64,000 bases of DNA, taken from Symsagittifera roscoffensis (Eukaryota; Xenacoelomorpha; Acoela; Convolutidae). The stretch covers positions 16,607,802 through 16,671,801 of the forward strand of contig NC_087064.1 in the NCBI RefSeq assembly GCF_963678635.1, in the 5' to 3' direction. Made by a program: the position numbers and the translations under genes. The notes under the pieces are model-generated. The model worked only from the letters and a program-made list of their open reading frames with translations. It did no database searches and was not told the origin of the DNA. This document shows positions 34,619-47,400 of the stretch, piece after piece. Each line of letters opens with the position of its first letter. Position 1 is the stretch's first letter.

Positions 34619-34998
34619 CCCGCACCCAATTTCAAGCGTTATAAATCAATTATAATATGATTTTAGCTTCAGTCCTACAAAAATTAAGAAAAAATTGATT
34701 TTAATTAATTAAAAATCGATTATAATCTTTTTTTTGAAATTAAATATAAAAAATTATAATACATTATAATCAATTACAATTGATTCTTTTTATCAAAATT
34801 TCTGATACATTTATTTTGCAGAAAAACAGATTATAATCGATTATAATCTTTAATAATTTCACGAAAAATGTTGTCATTATAATGTATCATAACACGTTTA
34901 AGCATCTAAAATTGGCGCTTATAATTAAAAATAATTTTGAAAAAAGTACAAATATAATTGCAATATAATCGATTATTTTCTTTTTTACTGAGTGCGGG
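34619..34998. mobile_element. Small palindrome-rich TIR element, copy in duplication B (~380 bp)
   Basis: Ends CCCGCACCC and GAGTGCGGG, flanked by TA on both sides; interior rich in ATTATAATCGATTATAAT variants. It predates the segmental duplication because copy A carries it too (25843-26215). Confidence 0.75.
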
Positions 34999-35350
34999 TA
35001 ATTTAATTAGGTTTTCCGAAAACTCTTCTGGCACTCATACAAAGAAAATTTAAGTTAGGAGTTGTGTAATTATCAAAATTTTAAGTTTCATTTTAACAAA
35101 AGAAAACAGACTGTGTAGCTATTGTCAATGTTCTTTTGAGTTGCTTCATTCAAGAGTAGAGTAGCTTGTACTGAAGAGAAATTTTTCGAAACCAAATTAA
35201 GGTTTTCACAAATTTTGTTTATCTTTAATAAAAAGATTTTATTCCTAATAACAAAAAAAATCTAAAGAAGTTTACTCAGGCAGTTGGGACAGATATTAGA
35301 TATCATATTTTTGTCAGCAGATTCATTGATTGGCTTTGCTTTGGCAAAAT

Positions 35351-37064
35351 TGAATAATGCTGGAAAAATCCTTCTGTTAAAATTATTAAAAGTTTTAAAA
35401 TGTGCTGACAGCACACTGGCCAAAGGTTTCAAAACTGTGTTGTTAAATGCATCAACAATTTCTAAGCCTGAGTATTTAAATTAATTTCTGAGTAATTAAA
35501 ATTCGATGATTCGTATTGGAAAAATCAAAAAAATCATTCATCCTTGTTCTCTGAAATTAAGTGGCAAATTTCGCGAATAATTGAAGTGCAAAAAGTTTGA
35601 GATGCAAGTGCCACTAAAATTACAAGGAAAACGGGTTGCTGGGCAAGTAGCAGTGTTCCGACCATACTATAGTAAATTAAACAAAAAAGGCATTTCCATG
35701 TTCTTTTCGAGTTAGTGTTATTGCTACTGCGACGATGAAATCTGATGAAAAGCTAGAAATTAGGCCTTTTTGACAGAAATTAGGCCTAAAGTAAACAAAT
35801 TGTGGAACGGTTTTAGTCGAAAAAAGCGAAGAAAAAATAAAAAAAGTCCATTTTCTTGCAATTTTTTAAAATTTTTAATTTGAATAAAAAACTCCGAAGA
35901 AGGCAAAAAACTTCAAAGCGTAATAACGCAGGAGCCAAATTAAATCTTTATGGTGCATTTTTCTAAACTAAACCTTCTAAATTAAATTACAGAAAAATTT
36001 AATATCAAAGCATATAACATCTCGTAAATCTTTGCATATTCATCAAAATTCACACTGTTATCTCTATATTTGAAAAAGTATATGCATATCGCATAATCTC
36101 ATCTATTTGTTTATATTTCCACATGAATTGATTTTACAAAAAATTTTGATTCCACGAAAATTTTATTCCACGAAAAATGATTCACGAAAATTTTAAGAGT
36201 AGACAAGGCAAGAGAAAGCTAAAAATGTATATATTTAATGATGAATTTAGCATAACTTTTGCATAAACTTTCTGAACAGAATTTTATTTTTTTGTCTGTG
36301 TTTTCAGAATTCGGATCCTAAAAAACTGATATCAGTCTTTTTGGAGAAAAAATGCTTTTCAATGTATGAACAGCGTATGACAAGCTTTTTTTCGCAAATG
36401 CAAATATCCGCAAATGAATAAATATTTGATCGTAAACTCACTTCGATCCCCAAACAAACATTTTACGGAAAAAAAAATTGGCACGCGAAATCTTTTTTTT
36501 GTAACAAAGTCTAGGCTGAACCTGGACCAGAAGGAGTTTTTTGTATAGCCACTAGGTGTGTTTTTGGTTCTTATATGTTAAAGACCAACCCACATCTGAA
36601 AAGCTTAAGTCACTACTTCCAACATTTAATCTTTTCATGCTTGACGTTTTCTAGCCCTAGAAAAAAATGTTTTTTTTTTATAAGTAATTCTGTGTAAGAA
36701 AAGATATCTTTAATTAAAATGACAAATCGCCAAATGCAGTTTGCTTATTATGTTCTTGTCTATGATTTTTTTTGTATGAGAAACCATTGGTTGTTGTGTT
36801 TTTCGACAATGCACATATTTTTAAAGCGATACTCGAATTATTTTTAGATTTCAATTATGGAAAAATTCTAGTCATACACCTTTCACGTATGAAATTTTTC
36901 TTACGATACAAAGTTCCTGAATAAAAAAACTAATTATAGGTTGCATTCATGTTTTTGTGCGTATGAACTTGTATCAAATTGCACGATACGATTTTTTTCG
37001 TTAATGAAAATTGTATGATCAGAAGTTTTGGCTAACACGATAGCTTAATCCAGTATTAGTCCTT
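35351..37064. other. Gene-free stretch, nothing recognised
   Basis: AT-rich DNA with no exon, RNA gene or tandem repeat that I can support. Confidence 0.4.
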
Positions 37065-37408
37065 TTTTGTACTATTTTGAGATATTCATTTTCAGCTGAA
37101 ATGGACCCTAAAATTTTGCTAAGTGCGCCTTTGGCGCCAACATTCACCAAATTTGAGGGGAAGGTCGCGCCGAAGAAAACCCAATTATTTTCCAAAAAGA
37201 GGCTAAAAACAATTTTTTTGTCCTATTTTTTCAAATTTTTGCTTGCGGCACAGAAAGTTTGCCCAATACAGGATTTTTTTACTGCTTTGGGAGAGCTCGA
37301 AAAATCAATTTAGTCAACTTAAAAAAACTTCGAAAAAATTTTCGAAAAATTTTTGAGGATCCGCCCCCCCCCCCCCCCCCCCTCGGGAAAATACTAGATC
37401 CGCCCCTG
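37065..37408. mobile_element. hAT-like miniature element (partial)
   Basis: The right end ACTAGATCCGCCCCTG lies at 37393-37408, preceded by a C homopolymer of about 18. The internal GGCGCCAACATTCACCAAATT and GTCGCGCCGAAG blocks match 4300-4739. The left end is not found. Confidence 0.6.
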
Positions 37409-38435
37409 ACTTAGAAGATAGTAGGTTCACCAATGATGCAATAGCGAACTGATTTTACTTGCCACTCGAAAAAAGTTTTCAAAAGCTTTCATCGCAGTTC
37501 GAACTCAACAGGGTTCAACATGATTTATCACTCGACCCATCTGACACTTATTTACGGTGCCGGACTTTGCGTGAATAAAAAATCGAATACAAAGATCCTG
37601 CCCACCTTCAAATTGGGTGAAAACCTAATTTTAAGTCGACAAATGCTTTATTCGGAGCACAACGCTATGAGTGCTTTAATATTTGCCTCAGAAGTGCGTT
37701 AAGTATTCCAAAGTTACAATGAACTGTTGCTGATTGTTCGAACTGAAAAAAAAACATTTATACCTATTTTATATTCATTGCATTGTTTGACCATTAAAAG
37801 TATAGTTATATACATTCATGATTTGAAGTATATGAGCGGTTCTTTTCTGTTTTAAATAAAGCTCGAACGTCATTAAACTTTTTGTTAAGCCGACAAATTT
37901 ATCGTACTGTAGCTTGTGTGAGACATTTCAATGTTGCGAGAGTCAATTAATTTGTACTGTGCTTCTTTATTCAACTTCTAGGAATAAATTTCCACTGATT
38001 TCTGATTTTTTTCCTGCTATATTTTCCTCCTCAATCTGAAAAAAAACAATCAACTTTAAAATTTGACGTCAATGTTGATACATAAATCATAAATTATCTT
38101 GAATTAAAGTTCGATTTTAAATATTTCCACTGACGGGCGTTTTACCCAGTGACTAAGTCTCTTCGGTCATAATTTTGAACTGCAAACATACCCTTTACAT
38201 TTATCATTCAAAACAAAGTCTCCGATAATTAAGATTAGACTTATTTGAAACCAATAGTTCAAACTCCCATTCAAACTTCATAAATTGAAACTCATTACCC
38301 CATATCAGCGATTACCAATTTCATTGAGTATGAATTGCAGAAACATTTACAGGTTTGGTTGAACTTAAGCTTGCAATTTGGAGCTAAAGTTTTCGTCTTT
38401 ACAAGGTTTGATAAGTTTTGACATTTTTGTCTAAA
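37409..38435. other. Intergenic DNA upstream of the S1P lyase gene
   Basis: It must contain the promoter of the gene starting at 38436, but I cannot identify a TATA box or initiator with confidence. Confidence 0.4.
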
Positions 38436-41400
38436 ATGGAGAATATATCTTCAAATCCTTACGTGGAAGGTGGACTTTTATATGTGGAGTCTTCTCTGAA
38501 AGTTGTGGAAGACAAATTATCGAGTTACGAGAGATGGCAAGTTGCCGTGGCTACGTGTTTGATGTCAGTTCTGGTCACCTACATTTACTGCTGGATCACT
38601 CAGTTCATAAGAGAGGGTTACGAAGGTAAGTGTCTAACAACTGTGAATTTAGCAACACGAAAAAGCCGTATTTTTGCCAAAGATAAGCCTAAAACTGCTG
38701 GTTTTCCTGCCAAAAATCCTTATGAAAAAAAGGTTCTTTCTGACAGCTGACAGCAGTTAAATAGTTAAATGGAATCCCGAATTGAGACTCGCATATCTCG
38801 ATGAGAGAGGCGGATATTCCGAGCGCTCCCAGAACAATGACCCTATTTTCACAAAATTTTTGCACCCTAGGCAAATTTTTGAGAAAAAAAAAACTGGTCG
38901 AAAACGGGTCAAAAAGTTTGCCCAAAGTTTGCGTTTTTTCGGCGAGCGCTCCCCTTCACAATTAGACTATATTAGCGCCAAAGGCTCCTTCTGAGAAATT
39001 TTAGGCTCGGTCGGCCAAAAATTAATGTCACAAAATAAAACAAATTTTTCATCTAACAGTAATGAATAATTATATATAATAATGGACAAAATAATAGTTT
39101 TAGTTTTAATTGGTAAATAACTTACTTTTAGGGGTATTTTTGAGCTTAAGCTGAAAACTTGCGACTGATTTTTGTATCAGTCTTGAGCGGTTAAAATCAT
39201 GTTTTCACTCTTTGCAAGATTTAAGCTTTATATATCAAAATCGTGGCTTTTTCGTTGTAAAAACGCCACTCTCTTTCATCTTCAGTAAAGCTTTATGGGC
39301 GGGAAAAGTTTGCCATGAAAACGAGCAGTTGGTTGGTTAATTTAGTTAAAATAGAACAAGCGTTTTGTAAGTATGAGAATTCTCTCAATCAGGGGCGGTT
39401 CTAGGATTTTGTCGAGAGGGGGGATTTTTCGAGCGCTCTCAGAACACTATAAAGGCCTATTTCGAAAAAATTTTCTGCGACGCTGACAAATTTTGAACAG
39501 TTTTTGGACAATTTTGACCAAAAAAATTGCGTTTTTTCAGCGCGCTCTCCCATTCAAAATTAGTATATTTTAGCGCCAAAGGAGCCTTTAAAAAATTTAA
39601 GGGTTGGTCGGCCAAAAATGGATTTCATGAAAAAAAAACCAAATATGGGAGCATACAATCAAGCACACAATTTTATATTTTGAGTAAGTGAAACATGAGA
39701 ATAACTGCTCATGACTGAATAGAAAGATATTTGTAACTTACAAGTCAGCAGGATCCAAAAAAAACCTGGAAGCTAATAATTATATCTATGAAAGATGCAA
39801 AGTTCCAATCGCTTTTGCCCTTCAGCAGCCCTAACACCTCCAAAAATCATTTTTTTAAGTTATTCTTCAAACAATAATAGCTTTCTGAACATTCAGGGCA
39901 GTTGTTCGGCATCCCGACTTACTAGTGTATCAAAAACTAAGTCCATAAGCATTTGTTTTAGTTTCGTCCGTTCGAGTGACAAAATGGATGTTCAAAACAC
40001 TCAGAAGTCTTCCTATCGTCAAAGGAAAGGTGAGTTTTTTTCGAAGCACACCACTTATTTTTATTGTTCTTATTTTGTATGAAGTTTAAGTTTTTAAGCT
40101 TCAATTTTATTTGCATTGTACCAGTTTGAAGCAATTCCGACAGTAGAGAAAAATTATTTGAAAAACAAATTTGTTCAGTCTGAATTTCTTTGACCTCTAG
40201 GTGAAGGAGAAGATAGAAGAAGTGAGACATGACATCAACACGACCTCCTTCCGACTGAAGACAGACATGGTGTACATGACTGAACTACCCAAGGGGGGCA
40301 TGACTGTTGACCAGGTCATGGACAAACTCAAACACTACAACACACTTGGTACTCATTCAGAGAGTTCCTAGATCCAAAAAATTTAATACAAATGAGAAGT
40401 ATGGTACAATCTCCCTATTGCAATCTATACATCGCCCATCTATAGTGCGAAGATTAAGTTTAAAGTTTAGAGGATGTCCTCACTTCATATTTAGGGTATG
40501 TCCTCAAGGAGGATATAGAGTAAATTCAAAGACTCATTACTCATGTTGTCGACATTTTTTATACCAACCAAATTAAATTTCCGGTAATTTCCTTAAAAAA
40601 CTATTTTTCCGAATTTTTCTGTTAACTTTTGAAAAAAAATATGTGCTGCAATGTCCCTTTTGGGCACTTTTTAGAAGGTTTTGAGCAAAAAAATTGCGTT
40701 CGCTTTTCCCTCCGAACTAGTATATATTGGCAGCAAAGACTCTTTGACAAATATTTTAGGGCCGGGCGATGTCATTAAAAAGTACTAAAAGGCTTTTAAT
40801 ATCTTTTTTTTCGAAAAAATATAAGTTTCATTAATAGCTTTTTCGCTTTCAGACGAGCACGTGGACAAGAAGCTGTCGGGCCAAGTGTATCAAAACAACG
40901 AGGAAATAGTCGACCTCACTGCTAAGGTAAAGCAGTCATTGCTAATACTTCTGCAATCTCAGGTGTTTTTCTTTCTTTATCATCGACTCTTCCACTCTCA
41001 TTCCACGATGCTCAAAGTTTGCAAAATTACAGAAAATTGTCAAAATCTGATCCAAAAATTTTCAAAATTTTTAATATCAGGTAAGAAGTTCAACTGATCC
41101 CATTAGATAGCTTAAATCATATTGACTTTTGTAGAGTTACTGATTCGAGGAATCTTGAAAAAAAAACGTTCTCATGACCTTGAAAAAATTGAGTAATATG
41201 TTGCAATGAATGGTCATAGTGAAATAAAGAAGCAAACAGCGATAGGAATTTTATAATTTCAAAATTTGGTGGATCCTTCCTCCCACCTCGAGCAAGAGCA
41301 GCAATTTTATGGTGTAACGCTTAAGTTTATAAGGTTAAGTATGAAGACCAAAAAGGATAAAGATTGGATTGTGAACCGCAAACCAGTTTTCATAACAATT

Positions 41401-44400
41401 GGACCATGTGAACAAACATTTTACTTGTAAAAACTTGCCGGAGGTTTGAAAAGAAATCAGCCGTAAAATTTTGTTTTTGGGCAATCATAAACTGCCTCAA
41501 ACCTTCCTATGAAAATTTTGCAATTCTTCAGGTGTTCCGACTGCATGGCTACACGAATCCCTTGCACGCTGATGTGTTCCAGGACATCAGGAAGATAGAG
41601 GCGGAGACTGCCAAATTCGTCTGCAGTATGTTCCATGGAGACGAAGAGAGCCACGGAGTGGTATGTTAACCTGACGGGCTAAGCTCGAAGGCGAAAATAA
41701 AATTTGATTCTTCTCCGAATTTCATCAAATAGCAAACCTTCGCCTAACAGAAATTCGCAAAAATCGCTTTGTATGGTTATGCTTTCACAATATTTGCAAC
41801 CATTTTAAGATAGTCAATAAATGTAGTGAGACTCTTATATAGGTCATGATGTTTTTTTTTGCAAAAAACTGAAAAAATTTTTACGCCCAGTTTTGATTTT
41901 TCGTGATTTAATTTCTTTTTACTGTCAACTCGTTTTATTTGTTAAAAAGAAGGCACATTCCACTGACGAACAGCAAAAAACTGAAGGTCACAAAAAACCT
42001 GATCGAATTTTAATTTCGAAACTGAACTTTAGATTGAAGGGTTCCTAGATGAAAAGAAAAACTCTACCAATTCATCCAGTTTTCTCAAATTGAATTGGTA
42101 CATCCAAAAAAGGGTTAATCATACAAAAAATATATTAAGTTCAGCGAAGTTTGAAGCGTAAGTTTTTTTGTAAAATTTAAAAGTTTCAAAATCAAGACAC
42201 GTTTTTTTCTGTTCCCTTGCGTTCAATGACTCTTTTCCAATTGTCTGTTGGCTATGTTTATATACGTGGGGTTCCTAAGTTCGATGATGACTCCTCGTCA
42301 ATCAAGTCAAAGTCATGATTGTTCAGACTGCCTCTCAACCGGTATCTTATAATTGCTGATGAAAAAAGTATTCAAAATTTTTGGACAATATCAATATCAA
42401 CTGTGAAAATTTTAGTAGTACGAAAATAAAATTACCAATTAGCTTGCTTTTAATTTGAAACCTTTTTAATACGCTTAAGCAATATAATAAAAATCTTCAC
42501 AGAGCGCATAAAAAGTCAAGATCATCCCAAGAATTGGTCCAGAGAAAAAATAATTGGATGAAAAAATCTTCTTACAATTTGAACTCAAAGGATATTTTTA
42601 ATTGGCTATGAGTTTTTTCGGTAAAACTATTATTTCGATTGCCAAAACTTGACTAAATAAAAAACCTAGCAAAATCGGAACAAAAATTGAATTTTAACGT
42701 GGCAATTTAATTAAATGTTGTATTTATTCCGACAATATTAATTTGCGCAATTTAAAGCTTTTCACACAGAGACTAGGTAGAAATTTAAACCATTAGCAAA
42801 ACAAAAACTGGTCTAGAGAAGAACAATTAAATTTTTCTTTACAATTTGAACTCAGGGAGTTGATATCTTTAATGGGCTATAATTTTTGTTGGTAGAACTA
42901 TAATTTCGATTGCCAAAGTTTGACTGAATAAAAAAACAACCCAAGCAAAGTCGGAACAAAATTGAGTTTTAACGCGGAAATTTAATTAAATTTTGTAAAT
43001 TTTCCGAGAATAATAATTTGCGCAATTTAAAGCTTTTTAAACAAAACCCCGGTAGAAATTTTTACCATTTGGAAAAGAACGAATTCATGTATTCTAAGAC
43101 TAAAAAAATATTAGTCGTAAAAATTTTGTTGTCTCGATTTGTTTTATATGAAGTTCAATTTGAGAAAAACATTAAGATGAAGTGGGACAAATGTCTGTAT
43201 TAAACTTGCATTGCAACAAGTCTCTTCTCAAAATCCACACCAAAAAAACTTTCGATATGAGTCGACTACGCCAATATAAAATGGAGTGAAACCTTTCAAG
43301 CCGAACGAAGCAAAAAAATGGATTTGTTTTCAAATCGGAGCTTACAACCATCAAGATAAAAGTGGGCTTGATGAAGTACTACAAGCAAAAAAGTTTTGAC
43401 TGTTTTGGAATATAAATCTTCTCAAACTTAGATCACGCCAGGTGGGAGTGAGAGTCTCTTATTGGCAGTTCTTGCGGCGAGGAACAGAGCCTACGACAGG
43501 GGTATCCGGTATCCAGAACTGGTGATGTCTGTCACTGCACTGTTAGATTGAAGGGTTCCTAGATGAAAAGAAAAACTCTACCAATTCATCCAGTTTTCTC
43601 AAATTGAATTGGTACATCCAAAAAAGGGTTAATCATACAAAAAATATATTAAGTTCAGCGAAGTTTGAAGCGTAAGTTTTTTTGTAAAATTTAAAAGTTT
43701 CAAAATCAAGACACGTTTTTTTCTGTTCCCTTGCGTTCAATGACTCTTTTCCAATTGTCTGTTGGCTATGTTTATATACGTGGGGTTCCTAAGTTCGAAG
43801 ATGACTCCTCGTCAATCAAGTCAAATTCATGATTGTTCAGACTGCCTCTCAACCGGTATCTTATAATTGCTGATGAAAAAAGTATTCAAAATTTTTGGAC
43901 AATATCAATATCAACTGTGAAAATTTTAGTAGTACGAAAATAAAATTACCAATTAGCTTGCTTTTAATTTGAAACCTTTTTAATACGCTTAAGCAATATA
44001 ATAAAAATCTTCACAGAGCGCATAAAAAGTCAAGATCATCCCAAGAATTGGTCCAGAGAAAAAATAATTGGATGAAAAAATCTTCTTACAATTTGAACTC
44101 AGGGGATATTTTTAATTGGCTATGAGTTTTTTCGGTAAAACTAATATTTCGATTGCCAAAACTTGACTAAATAAAAAACCTAGCAAAATCGGAACAAAAA
44201 TTGAATTTTAACGTGGCAATTTAATTAAATGTTGTATTTATTCCGACAATATTAATTTGCGCAATTTAAAGCTTTTCACACAGAGACTAGGTAGAAATTT
44301 AAACCATTAGCAAAACAAAAACTGGTCGAGAGAAGAACAATTAAATTTTCTTTACAATTTGAACTCAGGGAGTTGATATCTTTAATGGGCTATAATTTTT

Positions 44401-47400
44401 GTTGGTAGAACTATTATTTCGATTGCCAAAGTTTGACTGAATAAAAAAAACAACCCAAGCAAAGTCGGAACAAAATTGAGTTTTAACGCGGAAATTTAAT
44501 TAAATTTTGTAAATTTTCCGAGAATAATAATTTGCGCAATTTAAAGCTTTTTAAACAAAGCCCCGGTGGAAATTTTTACCATTTGGAAAAGAACGAATTC
44601 ATGTATTCTAAGACTAAAAAAATATTAGTCGTAAAAATTTTGTTGTCTCGATTTGTTTTGAATGAAGTTCAATTTGAGAAAAACATTAAGATGAAGTGGG
44701 ACAAATGTCTGTGTTAAACTTGCATTGCAACAAGTCTCTTCTCAAAATCCACACCAAAAAAACTTTCGATATGAGTCGACTACGCCAATATAAAATGGAG
44801 TGAAACCTTTCAAGCCGAACGAAGCAAAAAAAATGGATTTTTTTCAAATCGGAGCTTACAACCATCAAGATAAAAGTGGGCTTGATGAAGTACTACAAGC
44901 AAAAAAGTTTTGACTGTTTTGGAATCTAAAATTTTCTCAAACTTAGATCACGACAGGTGGGAGTGAGAGTCTCTTATTGGCAGTTCTTGCGGCGAGGAAC
45001 AGAGCCTACGACAGGGGTATCCGGTATCCAGAACTGGTGATGTCTGTCACTGCACACGCAGCCCTGGACAAAGCTTGCTTCTACTTCCGAGTGAAAGCTG
45101 TACATGTTCCAATAAATAGCAAAACATTCAAACTGGATTTTGCCAAGATGAAGAGAGCTGTGAATAAAAACACGTGTTTGGTAAATATTTGTTTGTATTT
45201 CGATGTAAATCCCGGCTTTACTGGCGTTTTTCTAAATTCTGTTTCGTTTTTAGATAGTTGGTTCCTTTCCCGAGTTTCCATATGGTCTCATGGATCCCAT
45301 TGAGAAGATAGCGGCGGTGAGTTAAACTTACGTTTTTTCATCTTGTTACAATAGTTATTAATGAAAAAAACGTTTGATCTTCTGCTGGTAGCCGCACTTT
45401 AGCTTTGCTGTTTTTTGATTTTTTTTCAGAGAGCAACATAATTCAAATTTTTACTATTTCAAATTTTAGCACTGTTGAATTCACTGATTTTGCGATAATC
45501 TTAGTGAAAAGATAAAGCACGATAAAATAACCAAATAGTTCTAGAAAATCGTTTCTTTTTGCAGCTGGGCGTGGCCCGGGACATCCCAGTGCACGTGGAC
45601 GCCTGTCTGGGTGGGTTTGTGGTGGCCTTTATGGCCCAAAGTGGACTAGAGTTGCCTCCTTTCGACTTCGCTGTGCCAGGAGTCATGAGCATATCTTGCG
45701 ACAATCACAAGGTAAAATAATAACATAAAGCAGAAAAATCAGCAATTAATCTAAAGAAACGTTCCAGGCTATGTAATTTTCATTATCGTACGGAGTCTTT
45801 CTAATTTTTGTCTTTGTCAGATGGGTTTGTCTTCGTTTCTAAATTGGATCCTTATTTGTCAAGTTAAAGTCTTATGTCTGCTTGCTTTCCGCATAAGAAA
45901 GCTATTTACTGCTTTGACATTAACATCAGGTTTGATTTCCCCTGGAGCTATTTTTCATATGATTTAGAAACATACACTAGTTAAAAAAAAACATCAATGA
46001 TCTGATTATCATGAACTCTGATGTGTTTCAGTATGGATTCGCTCCCAAAGGCACATCCGCTCTAGTGTTCCGCAGTCCAGAGTACATGCAGTGTATGTAC
46101 TTCTCACAGCCAGACTGGCCAGGTATGCTCAACCAGATATTAATAAATTGCTATCTATTGTTAAGAAAATTGTTATGCATATCTAAAATAACCGGAATTG
46201 CATCAGATTTAGGTAAATTACATCAGAGTTTTATAAAAAAAATGCATAACAACAGTGGCAATGTGCCGTTATGTTGAATAAAAATAGTAATTTTTGGCAA
46301 AAAAAAGGTTGAAGAAAAAAATTGCATAGCATTTTAGCAAAAATTTTTTGGTGCATTTTTTCGAAATTGGGGCCGAGACTTTAACTTCCAAATATCTGAT
46401 CAATTGCTGACAAAACTATATTAAATTAGGTTTCTAGCAAAATAAATTGCTCGGCAAAATCTTTGTTCTGTAAAATTGTTTGGTATACATATACTGCCCA
46501 AATAGTATCAACGAGTGCCATATATGAAATGAATGCAAGGTGGTATACATGAATCGAATACTTTACCGAAAGTTTTATCGACAATCAAAAAGACGAAAAA
46601 CCATCAGCAATAAATTAATACGCTAATTTATATTTGTATACACAAATTGAGATAGTTTTGAATTTATTATGCCAATTATGCATCGCAACAGAAGGAACAA
46701 AGGACCAAAAATGGACCAAAACCTCAGTCTTACAAATTTTTTACATACTCCCGCGCAGCAGTTGTCCACAAACTAAAAGGCTTCAGTGGCTCAACTGTTA
46801 ACACAAGGTAATACAACCATCATAGGAGAGGCTAATGCCCACTGACCCCTGTGGCATTTAAATATACCAGATGATAACAGAGGTGCCTCTTTAAGCGCAG
46901 AAATAACAGACTCCATTTTACCCCACTGAAAGAACACAATCAGACCCGCTTACTATTCGATAAAATTTTAAACCCTTCCCCCGAACATCTCTCTAGAGTC
47001 AACATTATTTTTACGCTCTTTATGATGGAAGCCGCTCAACTTTGGGTTCAGACCATCTTCCAATTTTAATAAATCTCCCTCTAACTAAGCAATTCCCGTT
47101 TTTACGAAATTTTTTTTATTACCTGAGCAAATTGGGAAAGTTTTACTGAAGAAATTGAAAACAGAATTTGAAACATAGGTATTATAAACGATGGAAGCAA
47201 GGCTGAACAATTTAAGGAAGTATCATTTTGAGAAGCTAGACACCATATACTCGCAGGGCGTCATTACACTTGCGAACTTCTTTAGTGATGATAGTGCAAA
47301 ATTAAATCTATTATTTTTTCCAATCTGAGTACCATCACACCAAAACTTACCAACAGGTAACAAAGTCGAAAACACTTGAGCAGAAATTTTTCATGCCGAA

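Larger units (their letters stand above)
26563..35350. repeat. Segmental duplication, copy B (~8.8 kb)
   Basis: Direct tandem copy of 17290-26562. Left parts (for example 28916-29472 against 21300-21856) are almost identical. Right parts (34040-35350 against 25265-26545) differ by several per cent with indels. It holds the gene at 31232-32044 and the additional element at 32872-34038. Confidence 0.85.
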
